DNA from: CAZVAR01 sp964625225
Lineage (GTDB): Bacteria; Pseudomonadota; Alphaproteobacteria; JAJUGE01
DNA: 7,370 nucleotides
Direction: 5' to 3'
NCBI GenBank assembly: GCA_964625225.1
Contig: CAZVAR010000164.1
Coordinates: 1 to 7,370 of the forward strand
The translations under genes were made by a program, and so were the position numbers. The stretch's first letter is position 1, and the number at the start of each line of letters is the position of its first letter. The notes beneath the pieces were generated by a model. It did not search any database. It saw nothing but the letters and a program-made list of their open reading frames with translations, and was not told the DNA's origin. Below are positions 1 through 4,934 of the stretch, piece after piece.

Positions 1-238
1 AGATGTCGTCCGGTCCGGGCAGATAGTTCGCCTCGGGCGAGCGCAGGAAGCCGAACCCATCGGACAGTACCTCCAGGACACCACCGCCGGTGATGATGAC
101 GTCCCGTTCGGCAAGTTGTTTGAGGATGCCGAACATCATGTCCTGCTTGCGCAGGGTGCTGGCATTCTCGATCTGTAGTTCTTCCGCCAGCGCGAGCAGT
201 TCGGCGGGAGTCTTCCGTTTGATGTCCTGAAGGTTCAT
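1..238 (-). CDS. rho: Transcription termination factor Rho, N-terminal part (runs off the window)
   Basis: Rho is the hexameric RNA-dependent ATPase/translocase that ends transcription at C-rich untranslated RNA. Only the first 79 codons plus one base are present; the ATPase core lies beyond base 1. The protein begins MNLQDIKRKTPAELLALAEE, the Rho N-terminal helical domain (about residues 1-47). Next comes the start of the cold-shock-like RNA-binding domain, with GGGVLEVLSDGFGFLRSPEA followed by NYLPGPDDI, close to E. coli GDGVLEILQDGFGFLRSADS. The start is uncertain. The ATG at 238 gives the usual MNL-type N-terminus, but an in-frame ATG at 280 would add 14 residues (MDTTTAVLQPSAKV). Neither has a good Shine-Dalgarno sequence: AAGG sits only 2 nt before the 238 start. 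Rho lies downstream of hemJ on the same strand and probably also has its own promoter in the gap. Family identity is certain; only the start is open. Confidence 0.95.
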   Translation of the reverse strand, partial: MNLQDIKRKTPAELLALAEELQIENASTLRKQDMMFGILKQLAERDVIITGGGVLEVLSDGFGFLRSPEANYLPGPDDI

Positions 239-315
239 GACCTTCGCGGACGGCTGAAGTACAGCGGTCGTGGTATCCATGGTAGGATGAGCACCCGGAT
301 TTGGCGCGGTCGCCC

Positions 316-331
316 GGTGACGCAGGTCACA
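316..331. promoter_or_regulatory. CRP/FNR-family-like palindrome in the rho leader
   Basis: GGTGA-N6-TCACA matches the CRP consensus TGTGA-N6-TCACA at 9 of 10 positions. Within it lies a perfect GTGAC-N4-GTCAC inverted repeat (317-330). It sits 36-78 bp upstream of the two possible rho starts and downstream of the candidate rho promoter, a position that would suit a repressor or a small RNA hairpin. Which protein binds, if any, cannot be told from sequence. Confidence 0.35.
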
Positions 332-347
332 AGGTCTCGAATCGCCC

Positions 348-378
348 GGAGGGTAGGGACTGGAGGGAAGTTCGGCTG
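348..378 (-). promoter_or_regulatory. C-rich, G-poor segment of the rho 5' leader (candidate rut site)
   Basis: On the rho mRNA strand these 31 bases contain 17 C and only 3 G, with repeated YC dinucleotides (CTTCCCTCC, CCCTACCCTCC). This is unusual in a G+C-rich genome where C and G are otherwise balanced. A C-over-G bubble without strong structure is the usual look of a Rho utilisation site. Rho is known to autoregulate by premature termination in its own leader in E. coli; a similar loop here is inference. Confidence 0.4.
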
Positions 379-380
379 GT

Positions 381-397
381 CCCGCCCCCGAGGCGGG
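381..397. other. Short G+C hairpin in the rho leader
   Basis: CCCGCC, a 5-nt loop (CCCGA) and GGCGGG form a perfect 6-bp stem. On the rho mRNA strand it lies between the candidate promoter and the C-rich segment. No U-run follows in either direction, so it is not a convincing intrinsic terminator. It may be leader structure or chance in G+C-rich DNA. Confidence 0.3.
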
Positions 398-422
398 GCG
401 ATCAGCGAAGACTTTGCCACCC

Positions 423-451
423 TATTTAGCGACCGGCTCTCTCGGAGTCAA
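423..451 (-). promoter_or_regulatory. Candidate sigma-70-type promoter for rho
   Basis: On the minus strand TTGACT (446-451) is separated by exactly 17 bp from TAAATA (423-428). The -35 matches TTGACA at 5 of 6 positions; the -10 matches TATAAT at only 3 of 6 but is AT-rich. It starts 26 bp past the hemJ stop and points at rho, giving a leader of roughly 135-180 nt depending on the start codon. A GANTC site (445-449) overlaps the -35. The alternative is that rho is transcribed only by read-through from the hem operon; no strong terminator follows hemJ. Confidence 0.45.
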
Positions 452-476
452 ATGCCTGGCGCAGGAAAAGTTCCGT

Positions 477-926
477 TCAAAACGGCCGGACGATCACGAG
501 GATCACGATGCCGATCATGAGAAGCGTCGGCACCTCGTTGGCGATCCGGAACGTGCGGGCCGGATGACGGTTGGCGTCGGCGGCGAAGTCCCGCCGCCAG
601 CGGGCGAACAGAGCATGCATTGCGGTGAGCGCGATCACCAGCGCAAGCTTGGCGTGGATCCAGCCCTGCGCCCAGTCCACCACACCCGGCGTGAGCAGCA
701 GCAGCACCCCGAACACATAAGCGGCGATCATCGCCGGGTTCATGATCGCCCGCAGCAGCCGGCGCTCCATGGTCTTGAACCGCTCGGATTCGCCCGAGCC
801 CGGGACGGTCTCGCAGTGATAGACGAACAGGCGCGGCAGGTAGAGCAGCCCCGCCATCCAGGCGATGATGGCGATCACGTGCAGCGCCTTGATCCAGAGG
901 TGGGCGGCGGCGAGCCACTCGCTCAT
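477..926 (-). CDS. hemJ: HemJ-type protoporphyrinogen IX oxidase (membrane protein)
   Basis: HemJ oxidises protoporphyrinogen IX to protoporphyrin IX, the penultimate step of haem synthesis, in the cytoplasmic membrane. It replaces HemG/HemY in many alphaproteobacteria and cyanobacteria. The product is 149 aa, normal for the family. Four hydrophobic segments are visible at about 12-35, 61-80, 89-108 and 132-147. The N-terminal family signature is clear: KALHVIAIIAWMAGLLYLPR at 13-32, followed by LFVYH (33-37). It includes the conserved His16, reported as a haem ligand in the cyanobacterial protein, and His37. Further conserved features are ERRLLRAIMNP (54-64) and FRIANEVPT (126-134). The start ATG has a strong Shine-Dalgarno, GGAGG with 5-nt spacing. 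It starts 14 bp after the hemH stop, so it is the third gene of the hemE-hemH-hemJ operon, with HemJ supplying the substrate of HemH. Confidence 0.93.
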   Translation of the reverse strand: MSEWLAAAHLWIKALHVIAIIAWMAGLLYLPRLFVYHCETVPGSGESERFKTMERRLLRAIMNPAMIAAYVFGVLLLLTPGVVDWAQGWIHAKLALVIALTAMHALFARWRRDFAADANRHPARTFRIANEVPTLLMIGIVILVIVRPF

Positions 927-940
927 AACGGCCTCCGCGC

Positions 941-1999
941 TCAGCGCCGCCGGTGCAGGCAGGCGGCAAACCCCGCGGGGCAGATCCGCCCGTTGTACTG
1001 CGAACAGATGCCCGGGCCTGCCAGCAGCGTCCGCCGCGCCAGTTCGGCAAGGCCGTGGATGAACTCCGGCGCCGTCCCGACCGTCGGCACCCGCAGATAG
1101 GCCGGTGCACCGTGCCGGCGGGCCAGTGCGGCATAGTCCTCGTCCAGCTCGACGAGGGTCTCCGAATGCTCCGAGACGAACGCCACCGGGACGACGACGA
1201 GCGCGCAGCCGGACCGGGCCGCACGCTCGACCTCGACCTCGGTGTCCGGCTTCAGCCACGCCTCGGGCGTCGCCCGGCTCTGATAGCTGACCCGCCATTC
1301 CGGCGGCGGCAGGTCGGCGATCATCGGTTCTACCGCCGCCGTCAGGGCGGCGGCGGTGCTTTCCACCTGCCACTGATAGGGATCGCCGGCGCGGACAACG
1401 CGTTCCGGGAGCCCGTGCGCCGACAGCAGCACCCGGACCGGACCGGCTGCGGAGGCCTGCCGGATCGCCTCAGCCGTCGTCGTCGCCAGCGCGCGGATGA
1501 AGCCCGGGTGGGTCGGATAGCAGCACAGGGCCGTTGTCGGCGCACGCAGCCCGACCCGCTCCGCGGCGTCGTTCCAGTCCTTCAGCGAGGAGCCGGTCGT
1601 GGTGGTCGAAAACTGCGGATAGAGCGGCACCAGCAGGATCCGCTCCGGATCGAATGCCCCTACGGCGCGCGCCGTCTCTTCCGCACGCGGGTGCCAGTAC
1701 CGCATCGCCACGTAGAGCCGAACGTCGCCGAGATCGGCCAGTGCGTCCGCCACGGCCTGCGCCTGCGCCACCGTGTTGTCCAGCAGCGGCGACTTGCCGC
1801 CGAGGCGCGCGTAGATTTCGCGCGCCTCCGGCGTGCGCCGGCCGGCGATGAAACGCGCCAGTAGCCAGCGGAAGGGCTGCGGAAGCGTGAGGATGGCCGG
1901 GTCGTTGAAGAGGTTGAACAGGAACGGCGCGACCGCTTCCGGACTGTCCGGGCCACCGAGATTGAACAGCACGACCGCCGTGCGGCTCGCCTCCGTCAC
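941..1999 (-). CDS. hemH: Ferrochelatase (protoporphyrin IX Fe2+ chelatase)
   Basis: HemH inserts ferrous iron into protoporphyrin IX to make protohaem, the last step of the pathway, at the inner face of the membrane. The product is 352 aa with a GTG start. The N-terminus, VVLFNLGGPDSPEAVAPFL (9-27), is typical. The active-site His195 lies in LLSAHGLPERVV (191-202), and the conserved acidic residue Glu277 in VAFVSEHSETLVELDEDY (272-289). YVAMRYWHP (96-104) is also a family element. The C-terminus carries three Cys (332, 340, 347), and an internal CC pair lies at 159-160. This layout suggests a [2Fe-2S] cluster of the type known in Caulobacter and mycobacterial ferrochelatases (inference). The GTG overlaps the hemE stop by 4 bp (GTGA, 1996-1999), so translation is probably coupled; a GGAG lies about 8 nt upstream. 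Confidence 0.97.
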   Translation of the reverse strand: MTEASRTAVVLFNLGGPDSPEAVAPFLFNLFNDPAILTLPQPFRWLLARFIAGRRTPEAREIYARLGGKSPLLDNTVAQAQAVADALADLGDVRLYVAMRYWHPRAEETARAVGAFDPERILLVPLYPQFSTTTTGSSLKDWNDAAERVGLRAPTTALCCYPTHPGFIRALATTTAEAIRQASAAGPVRVLLSAHGLPERVVRAGDPYQWQVESTAAALTAAVEPMIADLPPPEWRVSYQSRATPEAWLKPDTEVEVERAARSGCALVVVPVAFVSEHSETLVELDEDYAALARRHGAPAYLRVPTVGTAPEFIHGLAELARRTLLAGPGICSQYNGRICPAGFAACLHRRR

Positions 2000-3054
2000 C
2001 GCCCGGCTCCGCCGCTCCAGCCACGAATGAGCTCCGCAAGCTCGGCCACATGCTCCGGCGGCGTCTGCGGCACGACGCCGTGACCGAGATTGAATATAAA
2101 CGGCCCGCGGCCGAGCGTGTCGAGGATGTACGTGGCCTCCGCCCGCATCGCCGGGCCGTCCGTAACCAGCAGGATCGGGTCGAGATTGCCCTGCACGACG
2201 ACGTGCGGCTGCAGCCGTTCCACGGCCCAGTCCGGCGGCACGGTCGCGTCCAGGCTCAGCGCGGCGAAGGCTCCCGTCTCGGCGAAGTCGGCATAGCCGG
2301 GGCCGGCGCCGCGCGGGAACAGGATCAGCGGCACGTCCGGATGGCGATCGCGCAGCCGCTCGGCGATCGCGCGCGCCGGCTCCAGGCACCAGCGCCGCAT
2401 CGCCTGCGCCGGTAGCGCTCCGGCCCAGCTATCGAACAGCTGCAGCACCTCCGCACCCGCCTCCGCCTGCGCCGACAGATGCTCGACAGTCGCGTCCGTC
2501 AGCAGCGCGATCAAGCGCCCGAACCCGTCCGGGTCGCGGAACGCCCAGGCCTTGACGGTCGCATGATCCCGGCTTCCTCCCCCTTCGACCATGTAGGTCG
2601 CCACGGTCCACGGGGCGCCGGCAAAGCCGATCAGCGCCGTCTCGGCTGGCAGCGCGGCGCGCACGCCCCGGACGGTTTCGTAGACCGGTGCCAGGCGCTC
2701 GCGCAAGCCCGCGGCGTTCAGGCGGTCGAGCGCGCCGGCGTCGCGCACCGGTTCCAGGACCGGCCCGACGCCGTGGCGGAACGTAACCGGCTGGCCGAGC
2801 GCGTACGGCACGACCAGGATGTCGGAGAACAGGATCGCGGCATCCATGCCGAACCGCCGGATCGGCTGCAGCGTCGCCTCCACTGCCAGCTCCGGCGTGA
2901 AGCAGAAGTGGAGGAAGTCGTTCGCCTGCGCGCGCAGCACCCGGTATTCGGGAAGGTAGCGGCCGGCCTGCCGCATCAGCCAGAAGGGTGGCCGCGGCGG
3001 CGGATCGCGGCGCAATGCGCGCAGGAACGGCTTGGGCGAACGGGCGGTCGACAT
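1996..3054 (-). CDS. hemE: Uroporphyrinogen III decarboxylase
   Basis: HemE removes the four acetate carboxyl groups of uroporphyrinogen III to give coproporphyrinogen III in the cytosol. The product is 352 aa, normal for the family. Signature 1 is LMRQAGRYLPEYR (26-38); Arg28 and Arg32 correspond to substrate-binding arginines. The catalytic Asp is Asp78 in LFSDILVVPYALG (75-87). Signature 2 is GFAGAPWTVATYMVEGGGS (143-161), with the conserved Tyr154. The C-terminal NLGHGVVPQT carries the conserved His325. I chose the ATG at 3054 (MSTARSPKPF) because homology begins there. An upstream in-frame ATG at 3195 would add 47 unlikely residues and run through the DnaA-box region. It is the first gene of the hemE-hemH-hemJ operon and borders the probable origin; a promoter candidate lies at 3146-3174. 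The Shine-Dalgarno is weak (GAG about 5 nt upstream). Confidence 0.97.
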   Translation of the reverse strand: MSTARSPKPFLRALRRDPPPRPPFWLMRQAGRYLPEYRVLRAQANDFLHFCFTPELAVEATLQPIRRFGMDAAILFSDILVVPYALGQPVTFRHGVGPVLEPVRDAGALDRLNAAGLRERLAPVYETVRGVRAALPAETALIGFAGAPWTVATYMVEGGGSRDHATVKAWAFRDPDGFGRLIALLTDATVEHLSAQAEAGAEVLQLFDSWAGALPAQAMRRWCLEPARAIAERLRDRHPDVPLILFPRGAGPGYADFAETGAFAALSLDATVPPDWAVERLQPHVVVQGNLDPILLVTDGPAMRAEATYILDTLGRGPFIFNLGHGVVPQTPPEHVAELAELIRGWSGGAGR

Positions 3055-3084
3055 CGTCTCGATGCGGTTATCTCTCGCGGAGCA

Positions 3085-3156
3085 GATATGACAGAAGAAG
3101 ATTGAATCTAGGGTTGGAGAAGATGCTGCAGCGGGGAAAGGATGAATTAGATTCCG
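3085..3156. other. AT-rich stretch, candidate DNA unwinding element
   Basis: By count 32 of 72 bases are G or C (44%), against roughly two thirds in the flanking DNA. It contains an 11-bp near-palindrome AGATTGAATCT (3099-3109) and lies next to the first DnaA box (3165-3173) on the hemE side. Low duplex stability beside DnaA boxes is what an unwinding element requires. It also overlaps the hemE leader and promoter candidate, which could explain part of the AT-richness. Confidence 0.45.
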
Positions 3157-3174
3157 TCCCGAGCCTATCCACAA
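3146..3174 (-). promoter_or_regulatory. Candidate hemE promoter overlapping a DnaA box and a GANTC site
   Basis: On the minus strand TTGTGG (3169-3174) is followed after exactly 17 bp by TCTAAT (3146-3151). The -10 matches TATAAT at 5 of 6 positions; the -35 keeps TTG only. The -35 lies inside the DnaA box at 3165-3173, and the -10 shares bases with GATTC at 3150-3154. DnaA binding or adenine methylation could therefore affect hemE transcription (inference). The predicted leader is about 85 nt. Confidence 0.4.
3165..3173 (+). promoter_or_regulatory. DnaA box, CTATCCACA (8/9)
   Basis: It matches TTATCCACA except at the first base. It is the DnaA box nearest hemE and adjoins the AT-rich stretch. 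Confidence 0.65.
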
Positions 3175-3208
3175 GTCCGAGCGTGGCAGGCTCACGGCAG
3201 AGCGCGCG

Positions 3209-3217
3209 TGTGGGTAA
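3209..3217 (-). promoter_or_regulatory. DnaA box, TTACCCACA on the minus strand (8/9)
   Basis: The plus strand reads TGTGGGTAA, one mismatch from TGTGGATAA. It is oriented opposite to the box at 3165-3173, 35 bp away. Confidence 0.6.
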
Positions 3218-3265
3218 GCTTGCAGCGACTCGGCGGCACGGCTGGCGACGGAAGGACGGGAATCG

Positions 3266-3274
3266 GGTGGATAG
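3266..3274 (-). promoter_or_regulatory. Weak DnaA box, CTATCCACC on the minus strand (7/9)
   Basis: The plus strand reads GGTGGATAG. It keeps the central TATCCAC core and differs only at both ends. It is supported mainly by its place among better boxes. Confidence 0.4.
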
Positions 3275-3402
3275 GGGTTTGCGGGGATGCGGCGTCACCG
3301 TCATGCACCAGATTCGCGGTCTCGCCGGCGCGGCTGAATGGCGGCCGGGGCAAGTGGGCGACCATCCACCGGAGAGTCCGGCCGCCGCGGTAAGCGGCGC
3401 AG

Positions 3403-3411
3403 TTATCCCGA
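3403..3411 (+). promoter_or_regulatory. Weak DnaA box, TTATCCCGA (7/9)
   Basis: It has the full TTATCC half but differs at two of the last three positions. It lies 32 bp (start to start) from the stronger box at 3435-3443, in the same orientation. Confidence 0.35.
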
Positions 3412-3434
3412 TGCCGTCCACCCGTTCGTCGGCG

Positions 3435-3443
3435 TAATCCACA
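3435..3443 (+). promoter_or_regulatory. DnaA box, TAATCCACA (8/9)
   Basis: It has one mismatch to TTATCCACA, at position 2. It lies 25 bp upstream of the ppsR start codon, so DnaA bound here could also influence ppsR transcription. Confidence 0.6.
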
Positions 3444-3468
3444 TCCAGCGGGAGCGGGCCTGCGGGCG

Positions 3469-4290
3469 ATGAAGAAGATCCATCTGCATCTCGTTTCGGA
3501 CGCGACCGGCGACACGGCGCGCAACGTCGCGCGTGCCTGTCTGGTGCAGTTCGACGACGTCGAGTTCACCGAGCATTTCTGGGTGCTGGTCCGGACGCCG
3601 GTACAGATGGAGCGGGTGATCGACGGCATCGCCGCGAATCCGGGCGTCGTGATCTGCACCGTCATCAGCGAGGATTTGCGCAACCTGCTGGAGCAGGCGT
3701 GTCGGCGCATGGTCGTGCCGTTCATCGCGGTGCTGGATCCGGTGATGGGCGCGCTGGCCTCGATGGTCGGGGTACCGTCGCGGCGCACGCCCGGCCGGCA
3801 GCACGCCATGGACGCCAGCTACTTCGATCGCATCGACGCGATGCAGTTCGTCACCACCCACGACGACGGCCAGTCCACCTGGAATCTGAACGAGGCGGAT
3901 GTCGTCCTGGTCGGGGTCTCGCGGACCTCGAAGACGCCGACCTGCGTCTATCTCGCCAACCGGGGGATCAAGGCCGCGAACGTTCCCTATGTGCCGGGAC
4001 TGCCGCTGCCGCCGGAGCTGCTGACGCTGGTGCGGCCGCTGGTCGTCGCGCTGACGATCGACCCGTTGCGGCTGGTGCAGATCCGCCGCAACCGGCTGCT
4101 GATGTTGAAGGAGGGCCAGGAAACCGACTATGTGGATATCGAGGCCGTGAAGCAGGAGATCGCGGAGGCGCGCCGGCTGTTTCTCAGCCACCGCTGGCCG
4201 ATCATCGACGTCACGCGCCGTTCGATCGAGGAGACCGCCGCTGCGATCATGCAGCTTCTGGAGCGGCGCGAGGAAGTGGTGCGCACCTGA
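3469..4290 (+). CDS. ppsR: PPDK / PEP synthase regulatory protein (DUF299, bifunctional kinase-phosphorylase)
   Basis: Proteins of this family switch pyruvate phosphate dikinase or PEP synthase off and on, by ADP-dependent phosphorylation of a threonine next to the catalytic histidine and by Pi-dependent dephosphorylation. They thereby set flux between pyruvate and phosphoenolpyruvate. The product is 273 aa, the usual length. It begins KKIHLHLVSDATGDTARNVA (2-21), with the conserved SDATG(D/E)T start. A P-loop-like nucleotide site GVSRTSKT lies at 149-156, followed by YLANRGIKAANVPYVP (161-176), and the conserved tail DVTRRSIEETAA at 247-258. The partner is likely PPDK, as in other alphaproteobacteria, but no target gene is in the window. 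It is the first gene of the ppsR-maf-aroE-coaE-dnaQ operon and the RP001 homologue that borders the origin in Caulobacter and Rickettsia. The Shine-Dalgarno is weak, and I could not recognise a promoter. Confidence 0.93.
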   Translation: MKKIHLHLVSDATGDTARNVARACLVQFDDVEFTEHFWVLVRTPVQMERVIDGIAANPGVVICTVISEDLRNLLEQACRRMVVPFIAVLDPVMGALASMVGVPSRRTPGRQHAMDASYFDRIDAMQFVTTHDDGQSTWNLNEADVVLVGVSRTSKTPTCVYLANRGIKAANVPYVPGLPLPPELLTLVRPLVVALTIDPLRLVQIRRNRLLMLKEGQETDYVDIEAVKQEIAEARRLFLSHRWPIIDVTRRSIEETAAAIMQLLERREEVVRT

Positions 4291-4934
4291 TGGCCGAGAC
4301 GCGATGCCCGACGCCGGTGCTCGGTTGGAAGCCTGGAGCGCCGCCCTTGGTCCTCGCTTCGGGGAGCGCGGCTCGCGCCGGCATCCTGGCCGCCGCCGGG
4401 CTGCCGTTTACCCAGGACAGTGCCAATGTCGACGAGGACGAGGTTAAGGCGGCGTTGCGCGGCGAGGGGGCCTCGGCCGATGCCGTCGCGACCGCGCTGG
4501 CGGAGCTGAAGGCGGTGCACGTGTCGCGCCGGCATCCGGGCGCGCTGGTCGTGGGCGCCGACCAGATGCTCGACTGCGGCGGCCGCTGGTTCGACAAGCC
4601 CGCGGACCGCGACGCGGCCCGGGCGCAGCTCCTCGCCCTGCGCGGCAGGACGCACGATCTGGTCACGGCGGCGGTCGTGCTGCGTGACGGCACGCGGCTC
4701 TGGCAGCATGTCGAGCGTGCCAGCCTGACGATGCGTCCGGTCTCTGATGCCTTCGTCGAGAGCTATCTCGCGGCCCTCGGCGACGATGCGATGCGCTCCG
4801 TCGGCGCATATCAGCTCGAGGGGCTGGGCGCTCAGCTCTTCGCACGGGTCGAGGGCGATTTCTTCACGATCCTCGGCCTGCCGCTCCTTCCGCTGCTCGA
4901 TTTCCTGCGTGGCCACGGGACCCTCCTCACGTGA
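4290..4934 (+). CDS. maf: Maf-family nucleoside triphosphate pyrophosphatase, YceF-like
   Basis: Maf proteins hydrolyse non-canonical or modified nucleoside triphosphates to monophosphates plus pyrophosphate and have been tied to septum inhibition. The product is 214 aa, slightly long because of about 18 extra N-terminal residues. The N-terminal motif is LVLASGSAARAGIL (20-33), which keeps S-x-S-x-x-R but lacks the usual PRR. VVGADQML (87-94) holds the likely catalytic Asp91, FDKP (101-104) the conserved Lys103, and GAYQLEGLGAQLF (172-184) the conserved Glu177. ILGLPLLPLLDFL (194-206) is the family's closing element. GADQ and LEGLG-x-x-LF resemble E. coli YceF (7-methyl-GTP) more than YhdE (dTTP/UTP); the substrate is inferred. 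Its ATG overlaps the ppsR stop by one base (TGATG), with GAGG 16 nt upstream, so translation is probably coupled. Confidence 0.9.
   Translation: MAETRCPTPVLGWKPGAPPLVLASGSAARAGILAAAGLPFTQDSANVDEDEVKAALRGEGASADAVATALAELKAVHVSRRHPGALVVGADQMLDCGGRWFDKPADRDAARAQLLALRGRTHDLVTAAVVLRDGTRLWQHVERASLTMRPVSDAFVESYLAALGDDAMRSVGAYQLEGLGAQLFARVEGDFFTILGLPLLPLLDFLRGHGTLLT

Larger units (their letters stand above)
3055..3468. other. oriC: Probable chromosomal replication origin (oriC) between hemE and ppsR
   Basis: This 414-bp gap has no convincing gene and separates two outward-pointing operons. It holds three 8/9 DnaA-box matches (3165-3173, 3209-3217 reversed, 3435-3443) and two 7/9 matches (3266-3274 reversed, 3403-3411). 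It also has an AT-rich stretch at 3085-3156 and six GANTC sites. In Caulobacter crescentus the origin lies between hemE and the RP001 homologue, and Rickettsia has the same gene cluster at its origin; RP001 is the ppsR/DUF299 family. By simple arithmetic with equal base use, about 0.09 DnaA boxes with one mismatch or fewer would be expected in a gap of this size on both strands, against three seen. Some alphaproteobacteria use other positions, so this remains a strong prediction, not a proven origin. Confidence 0.78.

Noticed and set aside
452..476. Intrinsic terminator after hemJ
   Set aside because: Only a 4-bp CCTG/CAGG stem is visible and no T-run follows it, so it is too weak to call.
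3055..3195. N-terminal extension of hemE to the ATG at 3195 (47 extra residues)
   Set aside because: The extra residues do not look like the HemE family, whose homology starts right at MSTARSPKPF, and the extension would cross the AT-rich stretch and a DnaA box.
2988..3442. Open frames of 124-149 codons on both strands across the hemE-ppsR gap
   Set aside because: The translations are Arg/Gly/Pro-rich without motifs or Shine-Dalgarno, partly overlap hemE, and resemble chance frames of G+C-rich DNA.
3055..3468. CtrA binding sites (TTAA-N7-TTAA) as in the Caulobacter origin
   Set aside because: I find no TTAA half-site in the gap, so CtrA control of the Caulobacter type is not supported.
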